This document shows positions 45,660 through 57,200 of a stretch of DNA of 64,000 nucleotides, piece after piece. Within the stretch, counting starts at the first letter, position 1. Each line of letters starts with the position of its first letter. The stretch spans positions 29,785,844 through 29,849,843 of the forward strand of contig OY288243.1 in NCBI GenBank assembly GCA_958450325.1, in the 5' to 3' direction. Under the pieces are notes generated by a model. The model was not told the DNA's origin. It saw only the letters and a program-made list of their open reading frames with translations, and did not search any database. Source of the DNA: Agrostemma githago. Taxonomy: Eukaryota > Streptophyta > Magnoliopsida > Caryophyllales > Caryophyllaceae. The position numbers and the translations under genes are program-made.

Positions 45660-46310
45660 TGAAGGATTTTACCGGTGCGAAAGCGGAATTTCAGGAAACA
45701 ATTTCTTAACACCAATCCAAGAATACAAGCACAATATAGATATGAATCAGGACAAAAGCAGGTCGAGAAATACATATCCTCGTAGCGTAAATTCCTCGAT
45801 ATATAAGACAGAGAGATACCAGAGAGCCCCACGTGTTGCTCCTCTACTCGGTCCACCAACCCAGTCGGAATCCCACGTCTGCTAGGACGGAAGAGATAGA
45901 ACAATTCTCTCTCTTACTTTTAAGGGTGCTTGAGGCAATAAACTGAACTGACTTAGATTAGGGTTTTCTCCTTCGTGATTCTCAATATCCCCATTACTCT
46001 CATATACTATATCCTTATATAGTAGTAGAGTTTAGGTTAAACCTAGAGACTAACCGGGCCTCATAAGTAGTCACAGTCTAATACCTCACAAGTCCACATT
46101 GGGCCTGTTTAGTTTCCTGACTCAGTCTGATTGTGTGACCTTATAGGATTATATATCCATAGTCATCAGCCCAATCTAATTGGACTAATTATCATAATTA
46201 TTCTCTAGCAAGCAATTATGAATTACTAGAATACATAACAATTATCTCCATAATAATATCCTATATTATATTTAGTAATTGCCGGAAATGTCTTAGGACA
46301 TATTCCTTCA
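45660..46310 (-). repeat. Element F 3' LTR (left on the map), 651 bp
   Basis: On the plus strand it runs from TGAAGGATTTTACCGGTGC to GGACATATTCCTTCA. It matches the right LTR except for about 57 bp (about 45705-45761) that the right copy lacks, plus scattered substitutions. Confidence 0.94.
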
Positions 46311-47100
46311 ATCTCCCACTTGTCCGAAGACAATAAGGCAATCTTCAAATTCCTTAAGTCGCTTAATGTCGAATTCGATCACATCTAAACATCTCATGAT
46401 TAATGTGTCACTTATCAAATTCATTTTCTCGATCTCCGAGTTCGAACTGTCCTTGAATGAATTAACTCCTTAATCCATTCCTCGCATGGCCATGCATTTT
46501 TCAGTTTTCCCTCATCAAGGGGCCCAGACACCAATCCTATCATATAGGAGGACTTATCCAGTCTTGTATCATCCAAAACTCCCACTCAATTCTTAGTATG
46601 CATGACGAATATCTTTATAACCTCCTTTCACGGTGCGGCGTTTGACTGTGTCAATGCACAACTAATCGTATCATGGTTGCAATGATATACTCATGTCAAA
46701 GGAATCCACTAAACATCGATTTGACTCTACTTTAGAATCCACTTTGGTCAAGTCACAATATATCCAATATATCCACTCGATTGAACGAACATGTCCATGT
46801 TCCCATAGCCCATGGAATTACGCTATCCAACAATCTCGTGCTAGTCATTCAATGAATCACTTATGTCCAATTTAGTGATACTGACTAGGGACACAAATAA
46901 GCTGTGATCTCTGTTCACCGATATTTTTCCACTTATCAAAACACTTTTGATAATCCTATAGAGAACTCACATGCTTTCTGGACATTTTATTTAATACTAA
47001 ACCAATGATTAAATAAGTATCAATGATATAGATGAACATTCCAAACATCAACCATGTTTTAATAACTGTATTTCACCAAATACAATTTCATCGCTAATCT
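46311..47100 (-). other. Element F polypurine tract and 3' untranslated region
   Basis: The minus strand reads GACAAGTGGGAGAT at the LTR edge, the same tract as in element D. The rest is non-coding with short frames only. Confidence 0.6.
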
Positions 47101-48461
47101 TGATTAGCTTAAATCCCATAAACCTAGTATGACTCTCATACCTAGGTGGTGGGAACGGTTTAGTCAAATAGATTTTCGACATTTGCATTGTTCCGAACCT
47201 TGCAAACTACCTCTGCTGCATTTGTCGTGCCATGTACTCGGTTTCATATGTAAAATCTAGCTACGAGAGTCCATTGAGATAAAGAATGAAACCAAACTAC
47301 CGCGGAAGTCATCTTTAGTCACTACGGAAACTCGCACCAGTGTGACTCGTAACAACCAACTCATATTCTCCACCGTATACCAACTCACGACAATTCAGTG
47401 TCAAACACTCGAGTTTGTCTGGTATTTGGGTCATCATGAACATAACAAGATCTTATCATCATATCATAAGTTTCTTGACTAAGTTCAATCTCGATCTATC
47501 TCCTCGATCTATCTCCATAGATCTTGATGTCCAATATGTAATCTGTCTTTCCTAGATCCTTCATAGCGAAGCAATAGTATGACCATCCCTTGACTGCCTC
47601 AAGTATGGATACATCGTTTCCTATGATTAGTATGTCATCCACATACTATGTTAGGAAAGTAATAATACTCCCACTTAACTTCACATCCTCTTTCAAGAAC
47701 TCTTTCAAGAAAGCAGTTTGACATCTATTTTAGTACGACTACTCTTAGTCACCTTATGGAGTCCTAACTTACCAAAGCATCCTTGTAGGTAGTAAGTTTC
47801 TTAATTTCCAAAATCATTATTTTCGAACATTCCGTCAAATAAGTTTTTGAAAACCTTTTCGTTTGAATATAAGATCTACTAGTTCTACAATATGGAACTA
47901 CAACCTTTAGATAATTAGCGAATGGATTGTGGGTCGAACCTACATCTCCACCTTTTACAACATCCTTATGTTGTGCCATCTCACTCAGTTGTTGCTCGTC
48001 ATCACGAACTCCTTCGAGATGTATACTACTCCCACTTGACTTTTTGGAACAACCACCTTTCCCAAAAAGACACCACTCCAAGCAACAACTACTTTGTTTA
48101 CGCTTTAGGTGTAGAAGTAATATTTCATAGTCTATTCAGAATAGACCATAAAAGAAGACTTAGGAACGTTTCCATCCATATCAAGTATATGGTGTCTCAT
48201 TTACTGCTTTGGTCAGAATAATGTTAAGTGTGAATGCTGCATTCTAAATGCAAACCCAGATATGAAAATTAGAAGGTCAGCAAGACATATCTTATATTTC
48301 TCACTGTTGATGTTATAGATGTGTGTTTCTAAAACATACAAACCATTTGATAATTTAGCGGAAACATTGAACATTTCATTCAAATATGCAGAATACCAAT
48401 TATTCTCAACATTAGATGAATAACTTTTGGAATCAAAACCAGAAACCAAAACATAGTTCAT
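47101..48461 (-). pseudogene. pol: Element F pol remnants
   Basis: Pieces of a copia pol are visible in the right order on the minus strand. At 48213-48461 NVSAKLSNGLYVLETHIYNI matches the segment between protease and integrase. At 47764-48081 GGCSKKSSGSSIHLEG and GDVGSTHNP match the linker after integrase. Near 47615-47660 YVDDILIIGND is the reverse transcriptase active site, preceded by a stop. Near 47130-47190 a frame reading IYLTKPF matches the ADPLTKPL end of RNase H. The integrase core, most of RT and the protease catalytic segment are missing, and stops and shifts abound. This part is non-functional. Confidence 0.8.
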
Positions 48462-48614
48462 AGTAGTACTTCGAACAAAATAACCATTACTGAGTTCTTA
48501 AACTAAAACATAATATAGAGACAAAGCAAGATTATAGGCTTCTATTGCAGCAACTCTTGCTCCATTATCAACCAGTGGATCTACTTTTCTCATTTTCCAG
48601 CATTCTCCTCCTTT
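48462..48614 (-). other. Element F junction between gag and pol remnants
   Basis: A short decayed stretch lies between the gag stop and the first pol remnant. The protease active site expected here is not visible, so the internal deletion probably removed it. Confidence 0.4.
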
Positions 48615-49574
48615 CTAGTCCCTGCACACTACATATAATGTGAGTACTATAACTTGGTATTGAATACCGTGGAAGTAGAAATTGCTAAATTCACTTCTAT
48701 AACAGAATTTACCTGAGGTAGAAACACCATTTTTCTTGTCCTCCAGGTACTTGGGACAGTTCCTCCTCCAGTGGCCAACCTTTTGACAATAGAAGCATTC
48801 TTGTTCAGCTGCAACCTTTGCTTTTGAACTAGCCTTTCCCTTTCCAGAAGAATCGGACTTGGCAACTTCCTTGCCTTTATCCTTTTTAGACCCAGCCCCA
48901 GTCTTTTTGAACTTTTTCCCTTTACGAATCATAAGAACATCTTTATGTTCCTTTTCTGGTTCATTTGGGATGTTCCTCTCAGCCTGAATTAACATACCAT
49001 GCAACTCTTGCAAGGTTTTTTTCCCCCCTTGCATACAAAAGTTCAAACGAAAGTTTCGAAAACCTTCGTGTAATGAATTGATCACAATATCAATAGCTAG
49101 TTCAGGTGGATAAGCAAAACCAAGTTTTTCCATGACCTGAAAGTGTCCAATCATATTGAACACATGTGGTCCAACTGGTTCACCATATGCCAACTTGCAT
49201 TCGAGTAACCTGCGATTAGCCTCAAATCTCTCTAGCCTAGCATGTTTCTGAAACATGGTTTTCAGCTGTGTCATAATGCTGTATGCATCCATACCATCAA
49301 AACGCTTTTGAAAGTCTGGTTCCATGCATGCAAGCATTAGACACGTGACTTGCACGCTTGTCGCAATGGTTTTATCTCTAGCTTTCTTTTTGACATCCGA
49401 TGCCGTTGCAGAGAGTGCACCAGGAAGAGCAGTGTCCAAAACAGACTCCTTTCCTTCACATCTAAGAATAATTCTCAGATTTCTTTCCCAATCAAGGAAG
49501 TTGTTAGCATTCAGTTTGTCCTTCTCAAGGACAGAGCGCTGATTAAAAGCAGAGTTGTTGTTGTTACTAGTCAT
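48615..49574 (-). CDS. gag: Element F gag, 319 codons
   Basis: The frame begins MTSNNNNSAFNQRSVLEKDK and holds a complete copia gag: NNFLDWERNLRIILRCEG, a UBN2-like body with FEANRRLLECKLAYGEPVGP and NFRLNFCMQGGKKTLQELHG, and one zinc knuckle CFYCQKVGHWRRNC at about residues 260-273. Its layout parallels residues 1-290 of the element D polyprotein. After the knuckle the frame runs about 45 residues into unrelated sequence and stops, where protease should follow. Gag alone may still be translatable and could make particles that need pol from a relative such as element D; that is inference. Confidence 0.88.
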   Translation of the reverse strand: MTSNNNNSAFNQRSVLEKDKLNANNFLDWERNLRIILRCEGKESVLDTALPGALSATASDVKKKARDKTIATSVQVTCLMLACMEPDFQKRFDGMDAYSIMTQLKTMFQKHARLERFEANRRLLECKLAYGEPVGPHVFNMIGHFQVMEKLGFAYPPELAIDIVINSLHEGFRNFRLNFCMQGGKKTLQELHGMLIQAERNIPNEPEKEHKDVLMIRKGKKFKKTGAGSKKDKGKEVAKSDSSGKGKASSKAKVAAEQECFYCQKVGHWRRNCPKYLEDKKNGVSTSGKFCYRSEFSNFYFHGIQYQVIVLTLYVVCRD

Positions 49575-51680
49575 TATTTCTACATAATCAAAAAGAACAA
49601 GCGAGTATAAGCAAAAATGTTCATCAAAGCAGTTTAAAACAACCTTTTAAAATACTAAATGCCCTTTTTAAAAAAAATCATCCCCTAAAAGGCATATAAC
49701 CAAGACCCTTTCCCACTATTCATTAAACGGACTTTGGCCCTGCCTTTAATTAAACAGTGTTTAAGGTAAGTAACAACCTTACTAATTATAACTGACTTAT
49801 AATTCTTGGTCGACGTATTCAACAACTCCTTGTCAAACGCATCTCCTGTGTTTCGAAACCCAAAACTTTATCTTTTGATAGTTCCGTTGAGTCAAACCAA
49901 ACATTAACGTGTGAATTTCATAAATTCACCCTATTATCCCCGGAATAACGATCAACACCCTGCTTTGGTAGAACCTATCAATCGTGTTCTAGGGCTTCAT
50001 AGGTGTTGTTTGGAAAAACATAAGACTCAATATTACTTATCTTGGGATCAAATGTCGGTTATTTACGGTGAACTCATAACAAAACAACCACATTCACAAA
50101 GTAAAGCAAGCATAAAACGAACTTAAATGCAAGCATAAAAAAATAAGTAATCTAGTATGGCCCCTAAACTAACTAGGTCCAAAAGCTTCATCCGGATCTC
50201 CATCCTTCATGAAACCTCCCTCGAATCGATTGGATCTTCATCCTCCATCTTCTCGGGACTTCGTCTTCAAATTACATTTATTTTCAATAATTACAAATTA
50301 ACTAGTAAAATAAAACAACAAATTATTACATTGTAATACGATGCGCCCGCAATCGTATGAACTAAAATAATTGTACATTGCACGCGTAACAAAACAAATA
50401 AATAATTAAAAAATTATTACAACGAATAACGATACGCAGATCGTAAACCATAGTTTGGGTCATACTAGTCACAAGCCAATCTCATAACAATTATAATGGC
50501 ATTCAGGAGCCGCATTCACAATACGTAAACCATAAAAACTATGAATCTCATTCATAATCCAATTAACGATTTATTAGAATAAAACTTGAAATTAGTAACA
50601 CGACTCAACTCTTAAGTCGTAAACCAATCACAGAACCAAGTTTAGTAACACGACTTAACGATTTAAGTCGTAAACTAAACAAACGAATTTATTATGACTC
50701 AATCTATAATATATTATCATGGGAATAATCAAATTACGAAAATTTGCATTAGTGAAAATTAGAAGGAAACGATTTCCTTTTCTTAAATCCTTAGCTCCAT
50801 TCCTAATGGGCCCAAGAAATAAAAGCTGATGAGGGAGAATATTGGGCCTCGCACCCAAAAAAGTCAAAAGAAAACAGTCAGCATCATCTTCAATCTACTT
50901 TCCATTCTAACTCCTTCAATAATGAAAAAAAAAAACCCAGCACCCACTACATATTCACACTCCGTCAAGTCTAACTTGCACAAAATCGTTGTACCAGTGT
51001 ACCTAGCCAGACGTCACACGTCTGATCCACCACCCCAGACGACGACGCACGCCAATCAAGACGGGGCTAGCCACCATGGTTACCCGACAACCAGTCCATA
51101 TGCCAAAACGACGACCATCTAATGGTCAATGACGTATGAACTGGCTGACCGTCACGCAGGACTCGACGTTCATCGTCGACTTTGGATCCTCCAGCAATAT
51201 GTGGTTCGTGCCCCTATTCAGTATGATCTTGATCGATATTCTCAAAATTAATCAGTCCAATATGAGTGGGAAACTAATAATGGAAGTTAAACTTTGCTTT
51301 TAAAGAAACAACATCCTTATCTCGATAAAAAAAATTTAATCCAATATGAGGCAAATTATCAGATCTCAGCCGACTTATAACAAATTTGAAAAACACTTCT
51401 TCTACTTTATTACCCAAATTCATAAAAAACACTTTTTTAATAAAATTTGGTTCAACGAAGTTATCAAATCTCTATCAATTATCCCATAATTATAGAGAAA
51501 AATAACAAGAATTTCATCTTTGACGTAAAAATCTAATTTTATTGGTCCTCCTCAATTAAAATTCAATCTACCAATATCTCTATATTAGTTTTGCAAATTT
51601 TCCCATGATAAACTCGAGATTATAAATTAATCACAATAAAGACACAAAAATAATATGAATTTGATCATATGAATATAGTG
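49575..51680 (-). other. Element F 5' leader with a GC-rich block
   Basis: About 2.1 kb between primer site and gag, mostly AT-rich and non-coding. A block at about 50980-51240 is clearly more GC-rich and, on the plus strand, reads LTVTQDSTFIVDFGSSSNMW followed by FVP, like the active-site region of pepsin-type proteases. It may be a captured gene piece. Small frames elsewhere are not supported. Confidence 0.5.
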
Positions 51681-51698
51681 CAAGAGGCTCTGATACCA
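51681..51698 (-). other. Element F primer binding site (initiator tRNA-Met)
   Basis: The minus strand reads TGGTATCAGAGCCTCTTG next to the 5' LTR; the first twelve bases match the initiator tRNA-Met complement. It fixes the element on the minus strand. Confidence 0.92.
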
Positions 51699-51699
51699 C

Positions 51700-52293
51700 T
51701 GAAGGATTTTACCGGTGCGAAAGCAAAATTTCAGGAAACAATTTCTCGAGAAATACATACCCTAGTAGCGTAAATTCCTCGATATATAAGACAGAGAGAT
51801 ACCAGAGAGCCCCACGTGTTGCTCCTCTACTCGGTCCACCAACCCAGTCGGAATCCCACGTCTGCTAGGACGGGAGAGATAGAACAATTCTCTCTCTTAC
51901 TTTTAAAGGTTCTTGAGGCAATAAACTGAACTGACTTAGATTAGGGTTTTCTTCTTCGTGATTCTCAATCTCCCTATTACTCTCATATACTATATCCTTA
52001 TATAGTAGTAGAGTTTAGGTTAAACCTAGAGACTAACCGGGCCTCATAAGTAGTCACAGTCTAATACCTCACAAGTCCACATTGGGCCTGTTTAGTTTCC
52101 TGACTCAGTCTGATTGTGTGACCTTATAGGATTATATATCCATAGTCATCAGCTCAATCTAATTGGACTAATTATCATAATTATTCTCTAGCAAGCAATT
52201 ATGAATTACTAGAATTCATAACGATTATCTCCATAATAATACCCTATATTATATTTAGTAATTGTCGGAAATGTCTTAGGACATATTCCTTCA
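51700..52293 (-). repeat. Element F 5' LTR (right on the map), 594 bp
   Basis: It has the same ends as the left LTR. It lacks about 57 bp present in the left copy after GAAACAATTTCT, and has scattered substitutions, so the insertion is older than element D. Confidence 0.94.
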
Positions 52294-53045
52294 TGTGTAT
52301 ATTTTCTTAAGCTCGTGCCTCGCAGTGTAAGACGCCGTCGGGTTGAACTGAGTATTTATGGTGCTCGGGAGGGGTCTACATGTCATCTTAAACTAGGGTC
52401 ACACATTTATAAGTCACCGTCCTATTATGTTTGAGTAGCCTAGATAGAGACCGAAGTTTGATTTGTTCGAACTAAGTTCTCGAAGCTAGTTTTAGTATTC
52501 TCCTAGTGATAGTCTAGCCGTCGACACAAATTCTATCCGTAACGCCATTTTGATTATTTTATTTATTATCGATATAAATTGGTTTGCAGGTTGGCAAATA
52601 CTTTTATGTTTCTTCGGAAACCCTTTTGATTAATTTGCTTTACGCTAAAGCTTATTTTAATATGATGTTTTACTGTTTTTCCTTTTTACTATTTTTCTAT
52701 AGTAGTAATTACAGTTTTAAAATCCTGTTATACAGCTGGGAGAACGTTGGCATTGCTCTCCACTGATTGTGGCTGTTATGTTTTAACATGGTAGGTATGC
52801 TTGTTTTCGGGTGTGGGCTAGCGGGCATTGTGGATCCTGCTATTATTTTTTTTTTTTACAATTCTGTCTTGTGGATTGTTAAACCCCTTTGTGGATTGTT
52901 TTAATTTTGGCTATTTTATTTAAGGCCTAATGTTTGACTTTACCATTTAAATTTTATCAAGACATAGTTACAGTGTGTTATAATCCCACTTTTACAGTGT
53001 TTCCGCCACTGTATTGCGTTAGAATTTCTAGGGGATTACAACTAT

Positions 53046-55236
53046 TACCAGCAAAAACAACATTAAGCTAATAGAGGAAGAGTCTTCATCTCCTCAAGTC
53101 ATCATCATGGTCTTCGTCTCCGTTTTTGTCTTCCTCTCCCTTTTCATTTTCCTTCTCAACTTCATCTTCATCAGAGTCGTCCTCGCTACAGGGTAAAGGT
53201 AATTTGAGAGTATCAGTATTCCAATTCGAAACCCCTGTTCACACAATTCCCCAAACCGGGCTTGAGGACACCCAATTACTAAATAAACATGATGTCCAGC
53301 ATATCGCCCACTTCCTACAATCCGACCTGAACCCCTACGAGTTGTCCGGCGGAAAAGACTTTCTGAAACACAAAATATGATGACAAAAATTGGCATTAAG
53401 ACGTAAAACCAACACAAAATGAGCCAAATTAATACGGTCTAAGTCACACTTATCAGACAATTAGTGAAAACTATAATCGCACACCTCATCTAAACATAAA
53501 ACAAACCATTTCCTTAAAGATTAGAATGTAAGACAATATCAATCCCGCGAAAACAGTATGCAAATCACAAGAAGAAAAAAACACCCAAATTCCATATTCC
53601 AGATTCAGTGAGTAATGCAATGGGTCAACGAAAAGCGGGAGTAGTAGTAAAATTACCCTCCACAAACGACTCTAATGGGAGGCAATTTTGCAAGGGATCG
53701 AATCAACTCTTCCCATTTTCTCATCTGGGTTCTCTTTATTTTCTCGATTCTCTTACTATTTCTTGTCAAAAAAAATATAATAATATGAAGCTGTAAAATA
53801 CCTTTAATTCATCAATAATCATATAAATTCCTTCGATTCATCACAAATCATAAAAAATACCTAAATTTTTCAGCAATCATACACAAACACATCAATTTCA
53901 TTAAAAACGAAGAAAAATAAACATAATCGCCACAAACTTCACCATCACTAAAACGAAAATGAATCAATCAAAAACGAAAATTAAGGAGTAAAAACTGTGA
54001 GAATCTAATAAATTAGACAATCACAGCAACACTAACCAAAACGATCAAAGAACGGAGAACTGAAGAACGAACAGAATAAAAAAATGTACGAATTAGGAAC
54101 CTTAATTTCCATACTATCGATACTGACATATGTTCATTCTTCTTCCTCCACCATTGTTAGATTTTCCTCTGGGAAAAATTTGGGATAAGGAAAGTTGGAA
54201 TAAACACACAAATATACTCAACCACAAAAAACACACAAATATACAAATATACTTATCATCCTTCAAACATATAAGCAATTCAACCACGAAACCAGATACT
54301 TATTCAAATCGACATGCAATTCATCGAAGAAAAACACTCGTGCAAGGGGATTCTATACAAACATTGCAATGTCATCTTTTTACATGATATCCACCTCTTT
54401 GTTGTCTTCTGCTTGTCCAACCAATCTTTCTAATACGCAGTTTCAACAAGGTTTTAGTTTGATACAACTACTTTGTTAACTAATCAAGAGGAAGCTCCAA
54501 AACTTTTGAATATCAGACGTAGTAAAAAAATCATAGCAACTGATCGTAATAGCACGTACTTCTGTCATAGCGTCATGGCTCAATTAGAGATGACATTCAT
54601 TTAGATTTTCACAGCCTAAGTTCAACTACCACAACAACGGAAAAAAAAACACTTTCAGGTTTCAAATTTCAATCCTTCTGCCTTGCATTTCCTTTATTCT
54701 CTTCAATCCTCACTTTCTTTACTTCATAGCAATGATGACAAGAATACTCCAAGAGGGCATATTCTACTAGCCCGACAGTAGTACAAAATGTTTAAGGTAG
54801 GGGATATGAATTTCATATTGAGGATCACATAATTAACTACACAATTTGACAGTTTTTTTTATCGAATGCCATATACCAACGAATTCATTTAATTTGATAT
54901 GTATCAACGTGTTAGCAAGTAAAAATGACAGTTATATATAAGGTTGATTATGTATCCAAATCTAGTCCCTTCTCCGTCGGCCTCCAAATAACTACAGTCT
55001 ACTTCAAAGGATTATCGTCACGCCTTAAGAACAAGTATCACATCAAACGACTAACGAAATTGACAATCTAGCATTCAATTGACATAATCCCAGATATACC
55101 AACTGGAATTTAATAAAACCTAAATGTGGGCACCCTATCAAATCAATTTCTGAGATCGACAAACACAACAAATTGAAACCCAGATTAAGAACCAAAATCA
55201 AAACCCTAATGAAATTAAAAAAAGGGGGGAAAATAC
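53046..55236 (-). other. Decayed genic sequence; acidic C-terminal frame near 53088-53214
   Basis: This 2.2-kb stretch follows solo LTR E. On the minus strand about 53088-53214 reads LPCSEDDSDEDEVEKENEKG and then EEDKNGDEDHDDDLRR before a stop, like the acidic tail of a nuclear protein. Its upstream frame is interrupted and I recognise no family. The remainder is AT-rich without supported genes. The conserved kinase exons expected downstream of the TOUSLED-like piece are not present here. Confidence 0.3.
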
Positions 55237-55594
55237 CTGACTACATCTGGTCTGGAGACAAGCACGACGAAGGTTGAAAAACTCACAGCGAGCTTCAATG
55301 CTTGTCGTTCTTCCCATGTCTAAGAAATGACAGTACCCACCCTGAAAAATTATGGATATATAAAACCAAAGACAGGAATTAGGACAAAATTCATATATCA
55401 GAAGAGATTTGCCAGTTTTCTTAGTATATGAATATACTTTTATTGACAATAAGTTGTCATATGCCATAGTTCCGCACATACCTTATCACTCCAACATTCC
55501 CAAGCCTCAAACAATCCTCACGTATTTTCATTCGTGCTTCTTGTCTCTCGGCTTTTGAAACAGGTATCAGTAGATCAGAAAGGATTTTGGTCTA
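55237..55594 (-). pseudogene. TSL: TOUSLED-like protein kinase fragment (two exons)
   Basis: Exon 55483-55594 on the minus strand reads SDLLIPVSKAERQEARMKIR then EDCLRLGNVGVIR and ends at a GT donor after 55482. After a 141-bp gap with an AG acceptor, exon 55237-55341 continues in frame as VGTVIS, stop, TWEERQALK. This matches the region before the kinase domain in plant TOUSLED (SKAERQEARMK, RLG.VGV.RAGT, ETWEDGQ.LKDLN), a nuclear serine/threonine kinase. The Glu before TWE is TAG, a premature stop. Similarity fades after QALK, and no kinase domain follows. The splice borders are kept, so it derives from genomic DNA rather than mRNA. It is a non-functional fragment. Confidence 0.7.
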
Positions 55595-56381
55595 CTGCAT
55601 AAATAAACACACACTCAATGTCACCAATATTAAAATAGTGGACTGAATTTTTCAAAATAAAATAAAATAGTAGACTAAATTAAACAATTTGTATATCAAA
55701 TTTTTCAGTTTTGTCTGCTATAATAAAGAAAGAAAGCGCAACCTTTTTTCCACCAGCAAGCTTCCCAAAATATAATACGATTCACAAACTTTGCGTCAAG
55801 ATTCTTAGCCTTGTCATTGAACCTGATACTTTCGATGACTATGAATATATTGGTAGTCGGTGGAACCTACTTCACAACTGACAAGCTCTGCACCAAGCTT
55901 AAATGATTTCTCATATTCTAAACTGCTCAAAATAAATTTGTACCCATTTAAACTGAACGGAAAAATAACCTTGGTACCAAACAATTTGGACATCACTTGC
56001 TCCGTCACCAAACCCAAAACTGAAACCCAAATAAAATTAAGATGATGAATTCAATATTGTAGAATTAGAGATTGGGGCAAGGATTATTAGGGAAAAGTGG
56101 AAACACCATGCATCACTTACAGACCATAAGCTAGTGACCACAAAATTGGGACGATCGCCAGCTGATATAACATGATTTCGCTGATCCAGCCCAAAATACA
56201 CATCACTAATCGAATCTATGGCCACTTTATTATTCAAGTTGTCGATATCTAAGGTAGATGATGGCGACTCAACAACAATGATACAACGAGATGTTACAGA
56301 ATTGGATGGTATTATTACCTAATTTAATGGCGCCATCATCATCAAGAGATATCGCATCAGAAACGCCCAAATTGAACAGCC
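55595..56381 (-). pseudogene. Possible exons of an unrecognised gene, minus strand
   Basis: A stretch ending at a good donor-like site (TCT/GTAAGTG, exon end 56121) reads SPSSTLDIDNLNNKVAIDSI then SDVYFGLDQRNHVISAGDRP and NFVVTSLWS. A second open stretch at 55814-56017 includes KVIFPFSLNGYKFILSSLEY and EKSFKLGAELVSCEVGSTDY. These look like real protein sequence by composition, but I do not recognise a family. They lie upstream of the TOUSLED-like exons on the same strand, but I have no evidence that they belong to that gene. Confidence 0.35.
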
Positions 56382-56804
56382 TCAGCAAACTGCATAAACC
56401 GAAGCAGATGAACAGATGACCTCAAAACCAAAACAATAAATGCCCTTTGTCGCAATTATGAGCAAATGAACATGGGAATTATGATTTTCCAGAGTTATAG
56501 CAGGGTTTGGGATCTTAGCTGCAATTTTCTTAACCAACCCGGATTTCCTAATCAAGTTATTAAGAATCACCTTACCAGTGGTATCCTTGGGTAGCATATT
56601 CTCCTTCATTCTTTCCACTACTTTTTCATTGCCTTTCTTCGTCATCCTGATTCCACTGGTGTTCAAAGCGTTATTCTGCGCGCCATTCGATCCCTTGTTA
56701 AGAATTTCGTCACTGTTCACACCAGATTTAAGGACCTGTGCGTCTTGGTCACATCGTCTTTGGGGTATGGTTAGCAATCTCCATGCTGTTGTTTTGGGTC
56801 TCAA
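56382..56804 (-). pseudogene. Unrecognised exon-like open frame, minus strand
   Basis: A 140-codon open stretch follows an acceptor-like TTTTTTCCAG at about 56820. It includes DEILNKGSNGAQNNALNTSG, KKGNEKVVERMKENMLPKDT and TGKVILNNLIRKSGLVKKIA. A short frame from ATGGAGATTGCTAACC in a different phase stops after eleven codons, so either the ATG-containing frame was shifted or the start lies elsewhere. I recognise no domain. It is probably the first coding exon of the decayed gene whose 5' leader lies near 57292-57500. Confidence 0.35.
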
Positions 56805-57200
56805 ATTGCTATAAAATCTGGAAAAAATGAAAACAATTACGGAGCGAAATCGGTAAGTGATAGAAAGACAAAATTGGAGTAATCAAAGCATGAAAACCAT
56901 AAAAATTAGAGCAATCAGTTCATAGAATGCACTAATAAAGAATATAAGTAGCAATAAAATCTGAGATTAGGCTTACAATTTCTCAAATTGCTATAAAATT
57001 TGGAGAATAATTGGGGATAAACAATGAAAATAATTACGGAGCGAAATCGGTAAGTGATAGAAAGACGAACTTGGAGCAATCAAAACATGAAATTCGTACA
57101 AATCAGAGCAATCATTTCATAGAATGCACTAACAAATTATATAAGTAGCAATAAAATCTGGAATCAGGTTTAGAATTTCTCAATTGCTACAAAATATGGA
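56803..57200 (-). repeat. Tandem duplication of about 180-200 bp in an apparent 5' intron
   Basis: AAATTGCTATAAAAT.TGGA occurs at 56803 and 56984, and CAATTGCTACAAAATATGGA at 57181. Between these points the two intervals carry the same order of words: ATTACGGAGCGAAATCGGTA, AGTGATAGAAAGACGAA-like, CATAGAATGCACTAA and ATAAGTAGCAATAAAATCTG. The spacing is about 182 and 197 bp. A donor-like AATTTAG/GTATTTATG at about 57260 and the acceptor at 56820 would place the repeat inside an intron. Confidence 0.8.

Larger units (their letters stand above)
45660..52293 (-). mobile_element. Element F: internally deleted Ty1/copia element, minus strand
   Basis: This 6.6-kb element is flanked by TGTGT (45655-45659, 52294-52298) inside solo LTR E. 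On the element strand the LTRs begin TGAAGGAATATG and end AAATCCTTCA. It has a tRNA-Met primer site, an intact gag, and only scattered remains of protease, integrase, reverse transcriptase and RNase H. The polypurine tract and gag resemble element D, so the two belong to the same group. It cannot encode its own pol but keeps the signals needed in cis. Confidence 0.93.
42928..53040 (+). mobile_element. Element E: solo LTR of a chromovirus-type element, split by element F
   Basis: It starts TGTAACACCCGCTATTTTTC and ends GTATTGCGTTAGAATTTCTAGGGGATTACA, as the LTRs of element B do, and has the exact duplication ACTAT (42923-42927, 53041-53045). No internal domain or second LTR is present. With element F removed it is about 3.47 kb. 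Several interior segments resemble the LTR of B, such as TTGGAGTTATGGAAT near 45515 and the TTTGCCATCAACTATAA block. A solo LTR arises by recombination between the two LTRs of one element. Confidence 0.92.

Noticed and set aside
53094..53417. 107-codon minus-strand frame ending in a Lys/Thr/Met-rich tail
   Set aside because: The alternative phase gives the more natural acidic tail (EDDSDEDEVEKENE); the basic frame is its shadow.
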